DNA of 64,000 nucleotides from Trichostrongylus colubriformis (GCA_963978905.1 OZ022257.1:7896509-7960508), one strand, 5' to 3'. Counted from the stretch's first letter, positions 45,561 to 58,440 are shown. Translations and numbers: made by a program. Notes: generated from the sequence alone by a model not told the origin.

Positions 45561-47332
45561 CATGAGTACCTGGAGAGAGCGTAACGTACACAAGCTTGAG
45601 AACGCTGTCGGGGCCATCTCTGACCAGTGTGGGATGTAAAAGTATGATTGAAAATAGCGCAATGGGAGAAAGAGCGGAATGAAACGCTCAAAACATGAGA
45701 AGTTCGACTCCCTCACTCTATTGAGAGTGGTCGTTCGCGCCTCGCGCACCATTGAAGGGGTTGATGCAGGCAGCGAGAGCAGCTAAGTCAGCCAGTCGTG
45801 AAGGTTGCCTTGCCCTCTAAGGCTACTCGGCTGTCGGATGCCACGTGACCAAAACGGGACCGAATAAGGCTACAGTTACTCCAAAAGTGTGCTCTTCAGA
45901 AGCTGAACTTCACGGTTGGTGGCAAGCCTATGACGGGTAGCTGCTGAAACCACCCCCCCCCCCCCTGAGACAGAGAATTACTTCTGTTATTATGAATTCG
46001 AATAAAACCAATATGTCACGACGAGATGGTTTGTGGTGGTAGCGTCCAGGTTTATCGCTCATCTCTACAATCGAATTAATTCCATACCATCTTAACCTTC
46101 TCGTCTTCTATGTATTTTCTTGTTCATTAAGATGATTCGGTAGGACCCATGGGTTTCGAAGAATTTCTCGAACCATTCAAGTCTTCAACGTTGAAACATT
46201 CCATAATGGGTGCCAAATGCATGGCGCATTCCGGAGAGATTACTAGGCGCCGACTATGTACACATTTTTTCATACCAGTGCCTCACAAATGTAATGAGCA
46301 AACACACACCATCAGGTCTCCAAGCGGACCAGGGAACGTGTAACTCATAATGGAGCTCTGGCGGAAGCGATTCCCATTCTATGTAGCATAACAATCACAG
46401 CAAAGGACATCGAGCCTGGGCAATGCGTGACTCAGGCGTGGTGCTACCGCCTGCTCATGTTTTTTTTTCTTTTCACATACGCTCTACTCACAATGTCTCT
46501 GACCTTAAAATCCATTCTCATGAGGAGCAATAGGGAGAGAGCACGTTTATGTCATTAAAGACACCAGGAGAAGGGCCATTTTGGTTTACGGTTTATGGGA
46601 TAACCGTGGCTTGCTGTTGCCGCAATGCACGCACGACACCTTGCCAAGACGTCGAGAGTGAATTCATCAGGTTTTAATTGTAATCACACTTTTTCTTATG
46701 CTTTCGCTTATTCTTCATTTCATTTTCTCCTTGTTTGTTGCTTTGTGTTGTTTCACTTATATCACATCATCATCAATGAATGAATTACACCCTACGAGAC
46801 AACAAATGCATCTCTACAGCGGGAAACTCGGAAAGTCTGTGTGTGCAGTTCGGAGTGATGCTAATGGAATGCAAATACAACCACAGCGCCGCACTTTTCA
46901 ATCCGGGTTTTTCCCCGATTATCGCTTCTTATCTTGAATGTTCGTATCAAAAAGATCACTTTTTTGCATCTTCCCCTTATTTCTGACTCCTATCGATACC
47001 TTTAAAAGGAGAAAATTCAACCTAAATTCCACTCGTCGCGACGACGCGATACGCGCAGGCAAGTGGCGCAATATTTACTGGGTTCTGGAGCGATTATCTT
47101 GGCTTTTTTCACTTACAGGACGTTGTTGTCCTTTCCAACTCCAACCTTCGATGCTTGCAGCTCGCACGCGTCCCATCACACGCCGCAACGCGAATTTCTT
47201 TTCTTATCTGGATGACTCTTAGCCGAAAGAGAGCTCCATGCTGAGATCACCATGTACTCGACTCTGTTCATTATTATTAAAATTCTGGAAGAGGCTGTAA
47301 GCACAAAACGCAGGAGCACAATTGAGCATATA
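45561..47332. other. No gene seen; C-run at 45951-45964
   Basis: Unassigned. Open frames at 46698-46986 and 46938-47222 lack splice structure and family signals. A degraded GC-rich repeat lies around 47035-47200. Confidence 0.35.
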
Positions 47333-47836
47333 CAGTAGCACTCAAAAGTCTTCGGCGAAATGTTCCTTCACTTAGGTTTTTCACTTGTAACTTTTTTGCA
47401 ACTGCACCGATCTAAGGGAAATTTCAGTATGTTGTACTTGGAGACACTGCATACTTAATATACTATTTTGGCGCTCAGCGGTGTAAGTTACGTGGTTATA
47501 TGAGATTTTTTGTTTTTGGAGTGCCATCGCTATGCCGTCCCGCTGTGCCGGTGTCATCAAAAGTCGTGGTCCTTCTACAAAACATAAATGTTCTCTGAGG
47601 CTTGCTCGTTTTGTTTTTGTAAAGAAAGCCGTTTTTTTTACCAAGCCTTTTACTTTTTTGGGTGATCTTGTAGTCAATTCTTGTAAAAACCCATGAAAAG
47701 ACTGAAGCGGCACTCAAGTAGAAGGGAATGTTGACAATAGGTTTAGGCACCACATATTGAAATGTTGTCAAATTTGGTCAAGTAGAAAAAGAGATATGAC
47801 AAAAAAGTTTCGGCCGAAGACTTTTGAGCGCTACTG
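47333..47836. mobile_element. Mariner/Tc1-like MITE with TA target duplication
   Basis: Inverted ends CAGTAGCACTCAAAAGTCTT and AAGACTTTTGAGCGCTACTG, each flanked by TA. The CAGT...CTCAAAAGT end is typical of Tc1/mariner elements. The 504-base interior encodes no transposase that I can recognise. A half copy is at 19932-20201. Confidence 0.85.
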
Positions 47837-48358
47837 TATATCCGTATAGAACACGTTGGTGGAACATTTTCTAGCTCTACGTTTCCACTGCGTTTTTCTA
47901 CGAGTACAGACTTTCACGACGCTAGCCACTGCTCTAAAACTATGATAAATGAAGAGACATGCCAGACTATACGTTTTCGAAGTCGCCTTGAGACCATATT
48001 TGCAATGAGTGAGGTGTTTATTTACCTGAAATTTGCACTAAGAAATTAGCTGAGAAAATGACAATTTTTGTGTACCTTTCTGTGGGGGGGTGGTGTGGAG
48101 GGTAGGGGTGGAGAAAGAGTTCCCTGAGTGTGCGTCCGCTCAAAAGTGCGTTCGCTTGAAATAGTTTAGTACATGTGTGACTTAATTTACTCATCTGTTT
48201 GCTGTTGATATTATCAAACGAATACTCCATATTATTGACAAGACATATAGATTCTGCATGTTTTGAAGGGTTATTATGCAGATTCTTCGGTTTAATTTGA
48301 AATGTCTCTTTGAGTGCGACCATAGTGCATAAACGCCACAATCAGGACAAATAAACTT

Positions 48359-48790
48359 TTAAAGGAATCGTCCACGGAAAAGAGTTTTTGTGTTACCCAT
48401 ATATTTATGTTGTATTTGCCTAATGTTGGCCTCATGCAAAATTTCACGCGAAAAAATGTGAATCCGGCTGAGATACAGCACCGCAAAGTGCGATCCCAGT
48501 AGGCGGGGCCTCCGTGTAAGAGAATCGTCCAGTCCTCCGCCGCCGTTGTGAAAGGAGAGTAGGACTGTTTACGTAACCTTCTGTTCCTACAATGCGTCTC
48601 CGACCACGGCGGACGCGGTACAAGGCTTTTACACGGAGGTCCCGCCCACTGGGATCGCACTTTGTGGTGCTGAATCTCAGCCACATTCATATTTTTTCGC
48701 GTGAAATTTTGCATGAGGCCAACATTAGGCAAATACAACATAAATACATGGGTAACACAAAAACTCATTTTCCGTGGACGATTCCTTTAA
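48359..48790. mobile_element. Palindromic MITE (AAAGGAATCGTCCACGG family), copy 3
   Basis: TTAAAGGAATCGTCCACGG and CCGTGGACGATTCCTTTAA close a 432-base palindrome. Centre GACTGTTTACGTAACCTTCT matches copy 1. Confidence 0.88.
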
Positions 48791-49399
48791 CCCCCTCATC
48801 TATCATCACTCCCTTGAAGTCAAGGGTGGGAAGATTCATCGAGACAGAATTCGATAATACGGTGTATACAGCTAAGGTGCATCACCTCAAGCTATTGGCT
48901 ATCCTATTTTTGTGTTTTTATGAACAGGCACGCGCGCATTCCATTCGTACGGAAGATGCTCTGTGCGCGCGTACCTGTGTGCCTGTAGCAAGTGTTGAAT
49001 GAAGAAGAATCAGTTGAGATTGGGACAGGTTTGAAATGAGTAGGACATGAGACAAAATAAAAAGAGCACACATGGACTGAGCAAGCCGCGCCTATAATGG
49101 GTGGGGGACACCAAAAGTTCTCCAGTCGGGCCAAGAAATTTTACTTCAATTCGATTCCAATATGGCTGAGATAGAAGAGTGTGAAGAAGTTGGCTTGAGA
49201 TCACCGATGTGTTTCTGTGGAAAACAGGGTTTCACTTACAGTGGGCGGGGCGTGCTCCGAATGGGCGGCGTTACAAGAACAGTTCATCACAAGCTAATCA
49301 CAAACAAGCTGTTCATCCTATACTCCCAATAATATAAGACAACTTATCGTCTGTCTCTTACTTCTCATGATTTTGCGTCGATCACGATTGCGATCTTCT

Positions 49400-49414
49400 A
49401 ATTATAAATTCCAG
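49400..49414 (+). promoter_or_regulatory. Candidate SL trans-splice acceptor of the Fox gene
   Basis: ATTATAAATTCCAG ends 25 bases before the initiator ATG at 49440. Its pattern fits nematode outron acceptors. No TATA or other promoter element is evident further upstream. Confidence 0.45.
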
Positions 49415-49439
49415 CTATAGTAAAGAGTTACGGCAAACT

Positions 49440-52179
49440 ATGGGCGAATTAAACTCGAGCCTATGTCAACTGAATTGGCTTATTTCCAAGAAAGGCGAAG
49501 CCGTGCATGAGGTAAGCCTGAAAAAATCAAAGTGAAAGCATAGCTACAATGCATGGGCCTTCAGTTTCAGCCATCAAGAGTTCCTGAACAAACCAAGCCG
49601 GCTGCACCGCCACCACCACCACAACGGGTTATTCGAGAAGATGATAAACCTCCTTACTCTTACACACAACTGATTCGTATGGCAATTGAGAATTCACCGG
49701 GTAAAAAGTACGTTTGCATGATAAAGAGTACATATAGTGGCTTTCGCGATTTATTGGGATAGCTTGGAAATTTGAACAAAAATCAAAAAGTAGTAAAGAC
49801 GAGTTTTTATATCAATACCTCCTGAGATCTCAGCGAGAACCTCGAGTTTTGTTTTTTGCTCTGATAAACCCTAATAAGAGAGTGGTACATCACCGTTTTG
49901 CTCCCTCATATTTCGAAATGGTAATTAATCAATTTTTACAGCTTTTTTTGCGAGATTTATTGCTATCACTACCTTGCAAGCATTAATAATATTGTTCAGG
50001 TGCTCACTTAATGGAATTTATACGTATATCATGAATAACTTCAAGTATTATCGAGAAAACAGGAATGCCAGTTGGAAGGTATTACTTTCCATTGACTTCA
50101 TTCGAAATTGCTGCTTTGAAATAACTAAATATGAGAAAAATGTAAAAAAAAATAATTTGAAAACGCCGATAGTAACATAACAAGCTGAGTAACAGAGTTG
50201 TAGTAGCTGCTGCCTCCCTGTCTCCACAGCAAAATGTACACTGATCGCGGAATGGGGCGGTGAATAATGGCGGCAAATTATGAAATAGTGACGTTATGTG
50301 GATAAAAATAATTTTAAATGCAATTCAAATTAATTTTTTTTGAAGTGTCCAATGTATACACCCCTTCAATAATAACGAAGCATTCTGTGAAGAGCTCCAA
50401 GCTGCTTCCCTGCATATGTCTTCTTTCTGGGGGTAGAATAGACATCGAATGTGCTTGAGCACATAAATATTTGTGAACGCCGCCAATCACACCAAATAGT
50501 TTTTACCTTCGCTTCTAATACATCTTCTTATTTTAATATGATTTCTTTTACTATTTATTCTTTCAGAACTCTGTTCGTCACAATTTATCACTTAACAAGC
50601 GGTTCAGACGTCTAGAAAAGAAAGAAGGTGAAAAAGGTAAGTGCCCGTTCAAAGGCACCTTCAAGGGTGAGGAAGAAAATTACATCTGGAAGGAGCTGCA
50701 TTTGGTGAAGAAGTTGGAATGAGAGATATTCGTGGCGAAGATCGCGCTGAAAAGCGCGCCTGTGTGTTTCTATCACCATCTCCTTGCGCTGCGCTTCGGA
50801 CTTTGCGCTGCACCGGGCCGAGTTGCGAGGGCGGGGTGACGTTCGCGGCTGTTTGACTTAGGCTCTGACCGTCTGCATCACCCCTCAGGAGCCTGGCGAA
50901 AGTAAAGCTGTAGGAAGGCTGTTTCAACTACTCCATTCCTTTGTTTCTTTACCATTACACAGTTATTACACAGTTATCCCTCTCTCTGTTTGATTTCCTC
51001 AGAATTAGTCGAAATCTTTTTAATATATGTGAAAATGTTATAGGCTCTCTATGGGTATGTGTCAATGCGCCCGAGAGACGACTACGCGCGCTGGACGGTT
51101 CTCCTCCTCGGATCAATCCGACCATTGAGCGACTCTACGTCAAAGGTAAGAGCATTAAGCTTTTCTAGGCGCGTTTGACTGTGCCAAGTTTCCACTCCCA
51201 GTTGAAACCGATCGATAAGAAAGCATTTCCAGAACTGTTTAATAATAAGGAAAGACACACAGCGAATCGTGCTCGCTGAGACCGGATGAATTTCGATACG
51301 CGCATCGTGCAAGTAGTACTGGTCCTCTTACCTCTCTGAAAAATGTCTGAAGATACCTTAAGGGATAGTGAGGGTGATCAAAACTGGAATGTCACTGCAA
51401 TTGGCCCTATTCGCAACGCTTCCAGCAAGGCGGCACTTGTCGCGCGCGGTGACTTAACCCGTATGGCGCGATGACCTAGTTGCACCGTTCTGACGTATAC
51501 GACTAAACTGCCACGTTTGAAATTAGGCCAAAGAGTTCAAAATAACGATGGGATCTTTAAAAGAAATTCTTTTCGGTTTCGATGGCTGAATCGACCTGTC
51601 ATGATCTTTGCTCATTTCCAATCTCTAGGACGCCTTACGACGTGTACACCCGGGAGCACCGACGAACGCGACCAGTCGATAATCGATCGAGACATACCGA
51701 CTGTACCTGTGCACAAAGCTTCCGAGACAATAACAACGCCTGTTTCCGAAGAGGCGCTGCTCGAGGTTTGGTTTACTTTCTACTCCTGATTTCATGTGAT
51801 ACAGCACCTCATCCTTGAAGTGATTCCATGTGTTTGAAATCATATATTGATTGAATTTTACGAATTCAGAGCGATGCCGACCTGTCCGAGTTGTCTTTGT
51901 TTGCCTCACAAGATCTGTCAGCGTCCTTCAAAGCCGTGTACGACCAGCTGTTTCCTGGTGCTGATCAGTGTGATAAGAATAGAACGGTAACGATTGGGCT
52001 CCCCTCACATATGTGCTGTCTCGTGATTTTTGCACTATCATTTCAAAATTTAATAACTGATTTAGTTTCAGGAAGAACAGATAGATTGGCTGAAAATTGG
52101 CATGGAAACAGCCGGTATCGATTACACGAACGAGGAAGATCTACTTAATGTGGACACTGAACGTCTTAGCGGTTGGTGA
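49440..52179 (+). CDS. Forkhead (Fox) transcription factor
   Basis: Eight exons: 49440-49511, 49571-49707, 50000-50078, 50567-50636, 51044-51145, 51629-51765, 51870-51986, 52072-52179; 273 residues plus TGA. All introns are GT-AG and all phases match. Residues 1-24 start MGELNSSLCQLNWL. A proline run (37-41) precedes the forkhead domain at about 48-130: DDKPPYSYTQLIRMAIENSP, then IYTYIMNNFKYYRENRNASW, recognition helix NSVRHNLSLNKRFRRLE (97-113) and wing KGSLWVCVN. The residues that contact DNA in this family (Asn97, Arg100, His101, Ser104) are in place. A conserved-looking tail segment DLSASFKAVYDQLF lies near 214-228. The N-terminal SSL..LNWL and the tail recall FoxJ2/3 or FoxN-type proteins, but the subclass is uncertain. 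It should act in the nucleus as a sequence-specific regulator. Confidence 0.93.
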
Positions 52180-52329
52180 ATTGTCATTAAAAGAACATTT
52201 GAAAAGAAAACAGCCTTCGAAGAATGGCGTTTTCGAGCTTCCATATGTTGGTGTAGACTGGAGTCAAGCAGAGTCAAAGAACCCTTGAAGGGGGAGGCTC
52301 GTATTCGAAGAGAGAATTTCGACTCATCC

Positions 52330-52700
52330 GAATTCTTAAAGGCACTGGAAGGGGGGGGGGGGGAGTAAATTTGGCATCCTGTGAAATATGATAGTAGGAG
52401 TACCCAGCAATGTAACAGTGCAGAAAGGACGAGACTAAGCGGCGAAAACCCCGAGAAGTAGGAACCCGAAAGAAGTACCCTTTCTCTCTCGCACACCTCT
52501 GCGTCACTAGCCGGGTAGACTGCAGACGGGCGGAGAGGTTGAAGAAATCAGCCTGCCGCGAACGTTTCCGCCTTCCCCTGCACCTCGCCTGTTTTGCGTA
52601 CTGCAGGACGACACGCCCTGCTGCGGGACTGTGATTAGATCCCAATCCGCGAGCTTGTTCAATGAGAGTTTCGAAACACATCACCTTTTCTCAAGTAGAA
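52330..52700. repeat. G-run and reverse copy of the 39600 repeat
   Basis: A run of about 14 G at 52351-52365 is followed by CTCTGCGTCACTAGCC, GTAGACTGCAGACGGGCGG and CTGCAGGACGACACGCC, the reverse of bases 39600-39780. No coding signal. Confidence 0.6.
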
Positions 52701-52777
52701 GTTTTTTTCCAGAGAACATGTATTCAATGTAATCAGTTTTCCCGCACGCCTTCCGGTCTTTAATGACCTGGGCAGAG

Positions 52778-52910
52778 GTGCTGTAGTAACAGGTGGTGCA
52801 CATTCCCACTCTCATAGGGCGGAGATCAAATCCCGCATTAGTTGCTGCCTAGCCAACCAAGCCATCCATGCCTCCCGTGAAAGTGAAATGCTATCAGACG
52901 CGTCTCAGAG
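52778..52910 (+). mobile_element. tRNA-derived SINE, family 2, partial copy
   Basis: GAGGTGCTGTAGTAACAGGT, CCCACTCTCATAGGG, B-box-like GGAGATCAAATCCCGCATT, then CTAGCCAACCAAGCCATCCA. Confidence 0.55.
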
Positions 52911-53408
52911 TATAAAAACACTCACTTAAACATTGGCTAGCTTCCTCAAGATTGTATAGCTTAATTCAACCTGTCACCACAATTCTGAATGAAACTAGGA
53001 TGCGCATCTAAACAAGGGTTGACTCACGTCAGAAATTTCATCGTGTTCTTTTATCTTGAAGACCTACAAACTTTTAATGGTTTTTGGGGCGATCAAGTGG
53101 TTTCCTTCATTGACGAAAGGGACGCCGTAAGTTTATAATGGTAGTTCACTTTGAACCAAGGGTTGGTTTTGATAGAGGTTGTATTTCTTCAAACCTTCTC
53201 TTAACCCAATGTTGGACCTTGGTATGGACCCACTTAGGGTGCTACACGCGGCTTTCGACGTTAACAAGGGAAGGATCCGAGGCGGAAGTGGCCGTTTGTT
53301 ATGCGACACATATGGTACAACGTATTTCTGTACACTGCTCTCGAAACTGCTTTCAAAATTTGCGAAACGATTCTCTGTACAGGAGAGGGGCGGGGGGCGA
53401 AACGACTC

Positions 53409-53724
53409 TCTGTACAGAGTTACAAGGTCCTTTTTTGATGAATGTCGGCTCATGTACATCGCTGGAGAGTGGACTGCCAGCAACCGCCTCGAAGAGAGGT
53501 AAGTGTCACCCTCCGTAAATTGAAGACTATGTATCGGGTCGTTGTGCAGAAGCTACTTTTGCAAATTGTTGGGCTTCTTTTACTGGCTGCAGAAGGACTT
53601 CAATTTTTATATTGTCGTATTGTGGTGTTTATTTTGGCATAAGACATGGTCAAATGCAAGGCTGGGCCCTTTTCGCAACTATCATGTCCGATTGTACTTG
53701 TCGTATCAGCTTAAACCACGATGA
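53409..53724 (+). CDS. Possible two-exon segment, unknown product
   Basis: A frame ending FFDECRLMYIAGEWTASNRL and EER meets a consensus donor (AG-GTAAGT at 53498/53499). After a 51-base intron ending GTGCAG, a frame opens in matching phase from 53550 (SYFCKLLGFFYWLQKDFNF onward) to TGA at 53722-53724. The first piece faintly recalls the start of aldehyde dehydrogenases (FIAGEW), but the second does not continue that pattern. The 5' end lies in repeat-derived DNA at 53260-53400. Low confidence. Confidence 0.25.
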
Positions 53725-54204
53725 CTTCAACAGTTTATAAGGAAATGTGGTACTCCAGTACATAATGATTGGAACATAGAAGCTTTATACAACGGGCACA
53801 AAGAATATAACAGATTTCGACACAGTCTGCCGCTTCACAAGCACTCATCAAGTGTGGCGGAAAACGAAGTTGTGCAGGCTTCTAGAAAACCCCACGGGTG
53901 GGAGCCTGAGTCACCAGAAGCATACCGTGTGTATGAAAGAAATCTCTTGATCACCGCGGCACAGAACTGAAACTACAAAAACGAGAGGATGCGAAGGATG
54001 GAGTCACGAGCATAAACTAAAAGGTAGATGCTACCTGCAATTATACGAGTCGTTACTCGTTTGAACGTTGCCTTGAATGGTAAGAAAAAATGGCTGTATG
54101 AAGCTAGTTGCACTTGGGAAAATTTTTTGCATTTTTGAACGGATTATTGGTCATAAGAAAATAACACCGCTTTTAAAGTTATCGATCGGACATGTTTAAA
54201 GTAA

Positions 54205-54500
54205 AGTTAAAGTTTTCGGCGTTAATCAATCCCTTTCTGGGATGCGCCGCACATTTTAGTTCCATGCAGAATCGCGATGGCAGGTGAATGTGATGTGGCC
54301 TGTACAATGACTTGCGGTGGCCAGCCGATATACAAGTCAGTGCATTTATCCTCCCAAACGATTCTGGTACCAATTTGCCGACTCCGGAGGGATGGAAGGT
54401 TTGGTTGGCCTGGGCGGGCGTTGATGCGGGATTTGATCCCGGCACCATGAGAGTGGGGTGCGCGCCACCTGTCACTACACCACCTCCGCACGTAACCGAT
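54205..54500 (-). mobile_element. tRNA-derived SINE, family 2, long copy
   Basis: Minus strand reads GGTGGTGTAGTGACAGGTGG, then CACCCCACTCTCATGGTGCC, B box GGGATCAAATCCC, then GGCCAACCAAACCTTCCATC and a tail to GGGATTGATTAACGCC. It is the clearest copy of the family. Confidence 0.7.
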
Positions 54501-54633
54501 CGGACGTGATGGTTGTAAAAATGCTATCTGACCATCTATAATGCCAAGAGGAGATTAAAATACGGTAGTATTAAAATAGTCGTGTCTTCTGTAGCCAGTA
54601 GAGGAAGTTCAACGAAATGCAAAAAGACGTATT

Positions 54634-54712
54634 CACAAGGACCCGAACCATCGTCTTCAGTTTGCGGAGCGCGACACTTACCACTCTGCCACGTTACCGC
54701 TGACTGCCCACT
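54634..54712 (-). mobile_element. tRNA-like fragment, third type
   Basis: On the minus strand ACGTGGCAGAGTGGTAAG fits a pol III A box and GATGGTTCGGGTCC a B box, at tRNA-like spacing. The ends do not pair as an acceptor stem. A decayed tRNA or SINE head. Confidence 0.45.
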
Positions 54713-54764
54713 TTTCTGAGTTGCACTCGAGCCACCGTTCTTTTAAAAAGGCCTTGTAACTCTG

Positions 54765-56079
54765 CTCTGAGAATCGTTTTGTGTATTTGGAAAGCAGGTT
54801 CAAGATCAGCATTAGTAAATTGTACCACATGTATCTCATTTCAAACGGTCACTTCGACCTCAATCGGACTTTCGGTTACGATGCAAATGTCTTGACGTAC
54901 TCCTTAGCGCTGGAAGTATAATGCCTAGTGAACGCCTCGGAAATCGTTTAAGAAAAATTGAGACTCCAAAATATTTATCAAAAAACTCAAGAGGCCCTAA
55001 AAGTCTCAATTTGTTCAAACCCTTCTTCAGGCCTGAAACAGTTGCGTATAATACCCTGTAATATTAAAGGTTCTGGAAACTCAAATTCTGTCTTTTTCAG
55101 ACTACATGAGCAGTATGTTCCCTGAATATATGTCGTTTCGCACCAACGACAATCTGCAGCGGATTCACAGTGAGTTCAGAACCTTCACTAGGTAGCGTTA
55201 ATGGCTAAGGTATTGAGGGGAATAATGGAACTACTGGAAAAGGATAAAATAAAGATACGTAACGAGTGGAATTCGTGAAATTAGTCATATGATTCGTGGG
55301 ATCCGTAGAGGAGTATTCGATGCATATCCATTTCCTGGCTCTCTCCACTCAATATGCTATGGCAAAAGGGGGACTGACCAGATTTGGAATTAGCGATATC
55401 GTGAACTCAGTGGGAATGAATTAGAGACGTATTGATTAGGAGACTTATGACATTAGTGGTAAATCGATGTGTATCTAATTCAAATTCTCACTATCAGCTA
55501 TGGAATGGGTAGAAATAGATTATGCGTATTGATCAGGAGAATCGCGGAACTATCGTGGAATTAGCTCGTAGATAGGATAAAAATAAGGTACGGATCAATT
55601 TCCTACTTTACCCATATTTCTCCCAATCGATATGTATCTAATCTTTTCCCTCGATATCTCTAATTCTACGTATCTCCAGTATCCGAACCTTCTTCCTCAA
55701 CTCCTTTTGAGTGAGTGAAGCCGAGAAACCGTATCAAATTAATCTGCTACTATAATCTGTGGCACGCACCAGCAGCGGCGTAGACGGCGGCAATGACAGG
55801 ATTCGGACGGGCTCTCGTTGCGGTTCCCGGTACTCGATTGCCGCTGTCGCTTCCGATACCGCAAAGTATGCAAACGCCCTTTTCCCTTCTTCGTATTTCA
55901 GATTCTACGATTCCGTTCAGTCGCTAATTCCACGATTTTCTGATTGATAAGTATCTTTACCGTTTTCCACAGATTTCACGTTTCCGATAATTTCACTGAC
56001 ATTATAATACCAATTATTTACAAGAACCGGTGGTTCTCCAGGATAGGGTAGGAAATAACTAACAATAAATGATACAGCA
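54765..56079. other. No gene; repeat ends at 54765-54880 and 55850
   Basis: 54765-54880 is a degraded arm of the 8841-10011 family (CATTTCAAACGGTCACTTCG). 55855-55875 (ACCGCAAAGTATGCAAACG) is a lone GTTCATACTT-family end. The rest is AT-rich with no exon signal. Confidence 0.45.
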
Positions 56080-58440
56080 TCACCTCCATTCACATCTCTT
56101 TTTGTCTGTTTTTTTTTTTGCTAAACGATAGTGAGGTGCCGATGGTCTCCTTACCATGTGTACGGAACGGAAATATAATGTCACATCCTTCCTTTCTATC
56201 AACTCGGGTGTGTATAGTTCTAATTCACAGGACATGATTTCGTAGCGCGTCGTGCGAACTAAAGACGCCTTGTGCAGCAGTTGGGTGCTGAAGCGATTCA
56301 CGCATCCTGGACGAACACCAGTGTTAACAACAAAATCTTTCGACAATTCTCCCTTTATGCGAACTTTGCTACCGGAGGCTTCATATGCGTTGCGTAGTAG
56401 TCGAATTAGCCTACGGGAATGCCTTTCGCAGCAAGCGTTTTCCAAAAAACCACCCGATTGACGCTGTCGAACGCAGAAGCGAATGAGCGCAATGATAAGA
56501 CGCTTCTCCCAGCGAACAAGTTCCTCGAGGACTTGCGTCAGGGTAAAAATTTGGTCACAACATCAGACGAAAACCCGCTTGTTCCTCCGGAGTCATCTGT
56601 TCTCGTCGTCGCTGGATTCACCCGAGTATGATTTTCATGAAGACTTCCCAAGAATGGATAACAAGCTAATCCCGCGGTAGTTCTTTCATTCGTAAGTATC
56701 TCCTTTCTTGTGAATCGGTACGACGATCGCCTTCTTCCACGAAGTGAGTATTCCTTCGGAAGTTCAGGCAAGATATAGCAGTGAGTGCAATCGTTGTCGG
56801 AGAACGTCACCACCAGCTTTCAAGGCTTCAGCTGTCTCACCATCGCTTCCCGCTGATTTCCCACGCTTCAACTGATTCACTGCAGTTCCGATTTCAGCAA
56901 TATCAGGAGGTTCTACGGAATTGAGATCGAACGGATGATTATGAGAAGAAATTGACGGCAATTCATCTGGTATGGGAGGCTATAGAGCTGACAAAAATAC
57001 TCTTTCACCGACCAAGTCGCTCCGTTCGTGATCGTACGTAAATTCCATCTTTTTCTTGATGTTGTCATCGACGCTTCTAATCTTCCCTCCGAGGCGGCGA
57101 AGAGTTGCTTTTAGTCGACAGTAATCTCTGCGGTCAGCCTGATTCTCAAGTTCTGCTGCAACACCGTACCATTATTGTCTTCTTTCCATTCTGAGACGAC
57201 TAGGAACGACATGATGGAGCTATCGGTGTCTTTGTGAATCAGTCAGTTTACATTGCTTTCGTTGATCCACCGGATCAAGAGTTTCATCAGAAATCCATGC
57301 TTGAGTGCGATGCCTACGAAGTGGACACGTGGATATGGCGGACTCAGTAACGACCACAGCAAATTGATCAGTTGCATCGTCAGCATTTTCGGATGTTGTC
57401 AAAACAGCGAACCTATTTGACAGAGATATTTGGAATTGCTGCCTATAGACAGGGTCATCCAATTTGCTCCAATCTCTGCGTAATGGTATATTCGCTGATG
57501 TCTGATGGCTCTTCAGTTTCAGTCGTACAGACGCAAGCACAAGACATGATGATCAGATCCGCAGTCAGCTCCTCCCATAACACCAATATCTGAGAAAGAG
57601 GATAGATCGGCTTGGAATGAGAAAGTAGTCAAGCATAGCCAGATCCCTACCACTGGGAGACCGCCATGTTAGCTGATGCTTGAGAGGGTGACGAAATACG
57701 GTGTTGCCTATAATCAGATGGTTCGACAGCGCAAACGACAGAAAATCGGAGCCCATTTTTATTGATTCTCCATATCCAAATTGGCCCAAAGCGTTGGCCC
57801 AAAGCGTCTTCCCATCCTTCTCTGTTGACGCCCGTGTGGGCGTTCAGATTCTCTCCAATTACAAACATGTTACAATGTGGTAGCGAATCAAGGACAGATT
57901 GCATCTGATCACAGAAAGTATCCTTTGTTTCCTCCGGGCTGGCTTCTGTAGGGGCGTATGCAACAACAAGGTGCAACCTGATAGTGCCTTCGATGGTAGG
58001 CACAGCCAATTTGCTCGATAATGACTGAAAAGCGATAACACTTCTGCATGCCTCAGAGTCAACCGCGAAGCTTACTCCTTCATTATGATGCTCACCGCCA
58101 GAGAAATAGAGCCTCATCCACTTTCGATCTTTCGGCGAATTGTTAATCATGGATCCACTTCTCGGCATACGTAACTCCGTGATCGCAGCGACAGAGATTC
58201 TGTAACGGAGTAGTTTTTGCGCTGCTATTTCTTTATGGCCGTGATGATTCCCTCTTCTGATATTCCACGTTGCGAGCCTGAGTGTCGTTTTCGATGATAG
58301 AAGCTTCTTTGATGAGAGACCAGACGCATACTTCCCATCAACATCCTGGTCCAATGTCGACGCATCAGCTTCCCCGAGTGCGGTAGCTTTTACGAAATCC
58401 TTGGAGTCCTCTTCATGTAGTTACAAACCTACATTTTACG
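56080..58440 (-). pseudogene. Decayed RTE-type non-LTR retrotransposon
   Basis: Read from high to low coordinates. An endonuclease domain starts near 58300 (TTLRLATWNIRRGNHHGHKE, ITELRMPRSGSM, LHLVVAYAPTEASPEETKD, FVIGENLNAHTG in place of the usual GDFNA). A frameshift near 57780 separates HQLTWRSPSGRDLAMLDYFL, the end of the endonuclease. A linker follows at 57540-57220 and RT fragments with AVNQLKRGKSAGSDG (56961-56764) and FVVNTGVRPGC (about 56330). Several stops and frameshifts break it, and it ends before the YxDD box. Not functional. Confidence 0.85.

Noticed and set aside
47381..47771. Transposase ORF in the mariner-like element
   Set aside because: The frames lack any DDE or helix-turn-helix pattern; the element is non-autonomous.
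48018..48341. 107-codon minus-strand ORF
   Set aside because: Open but AT-biased, no recognised family, and its apparent donor is also a good acceptor; not convincing.
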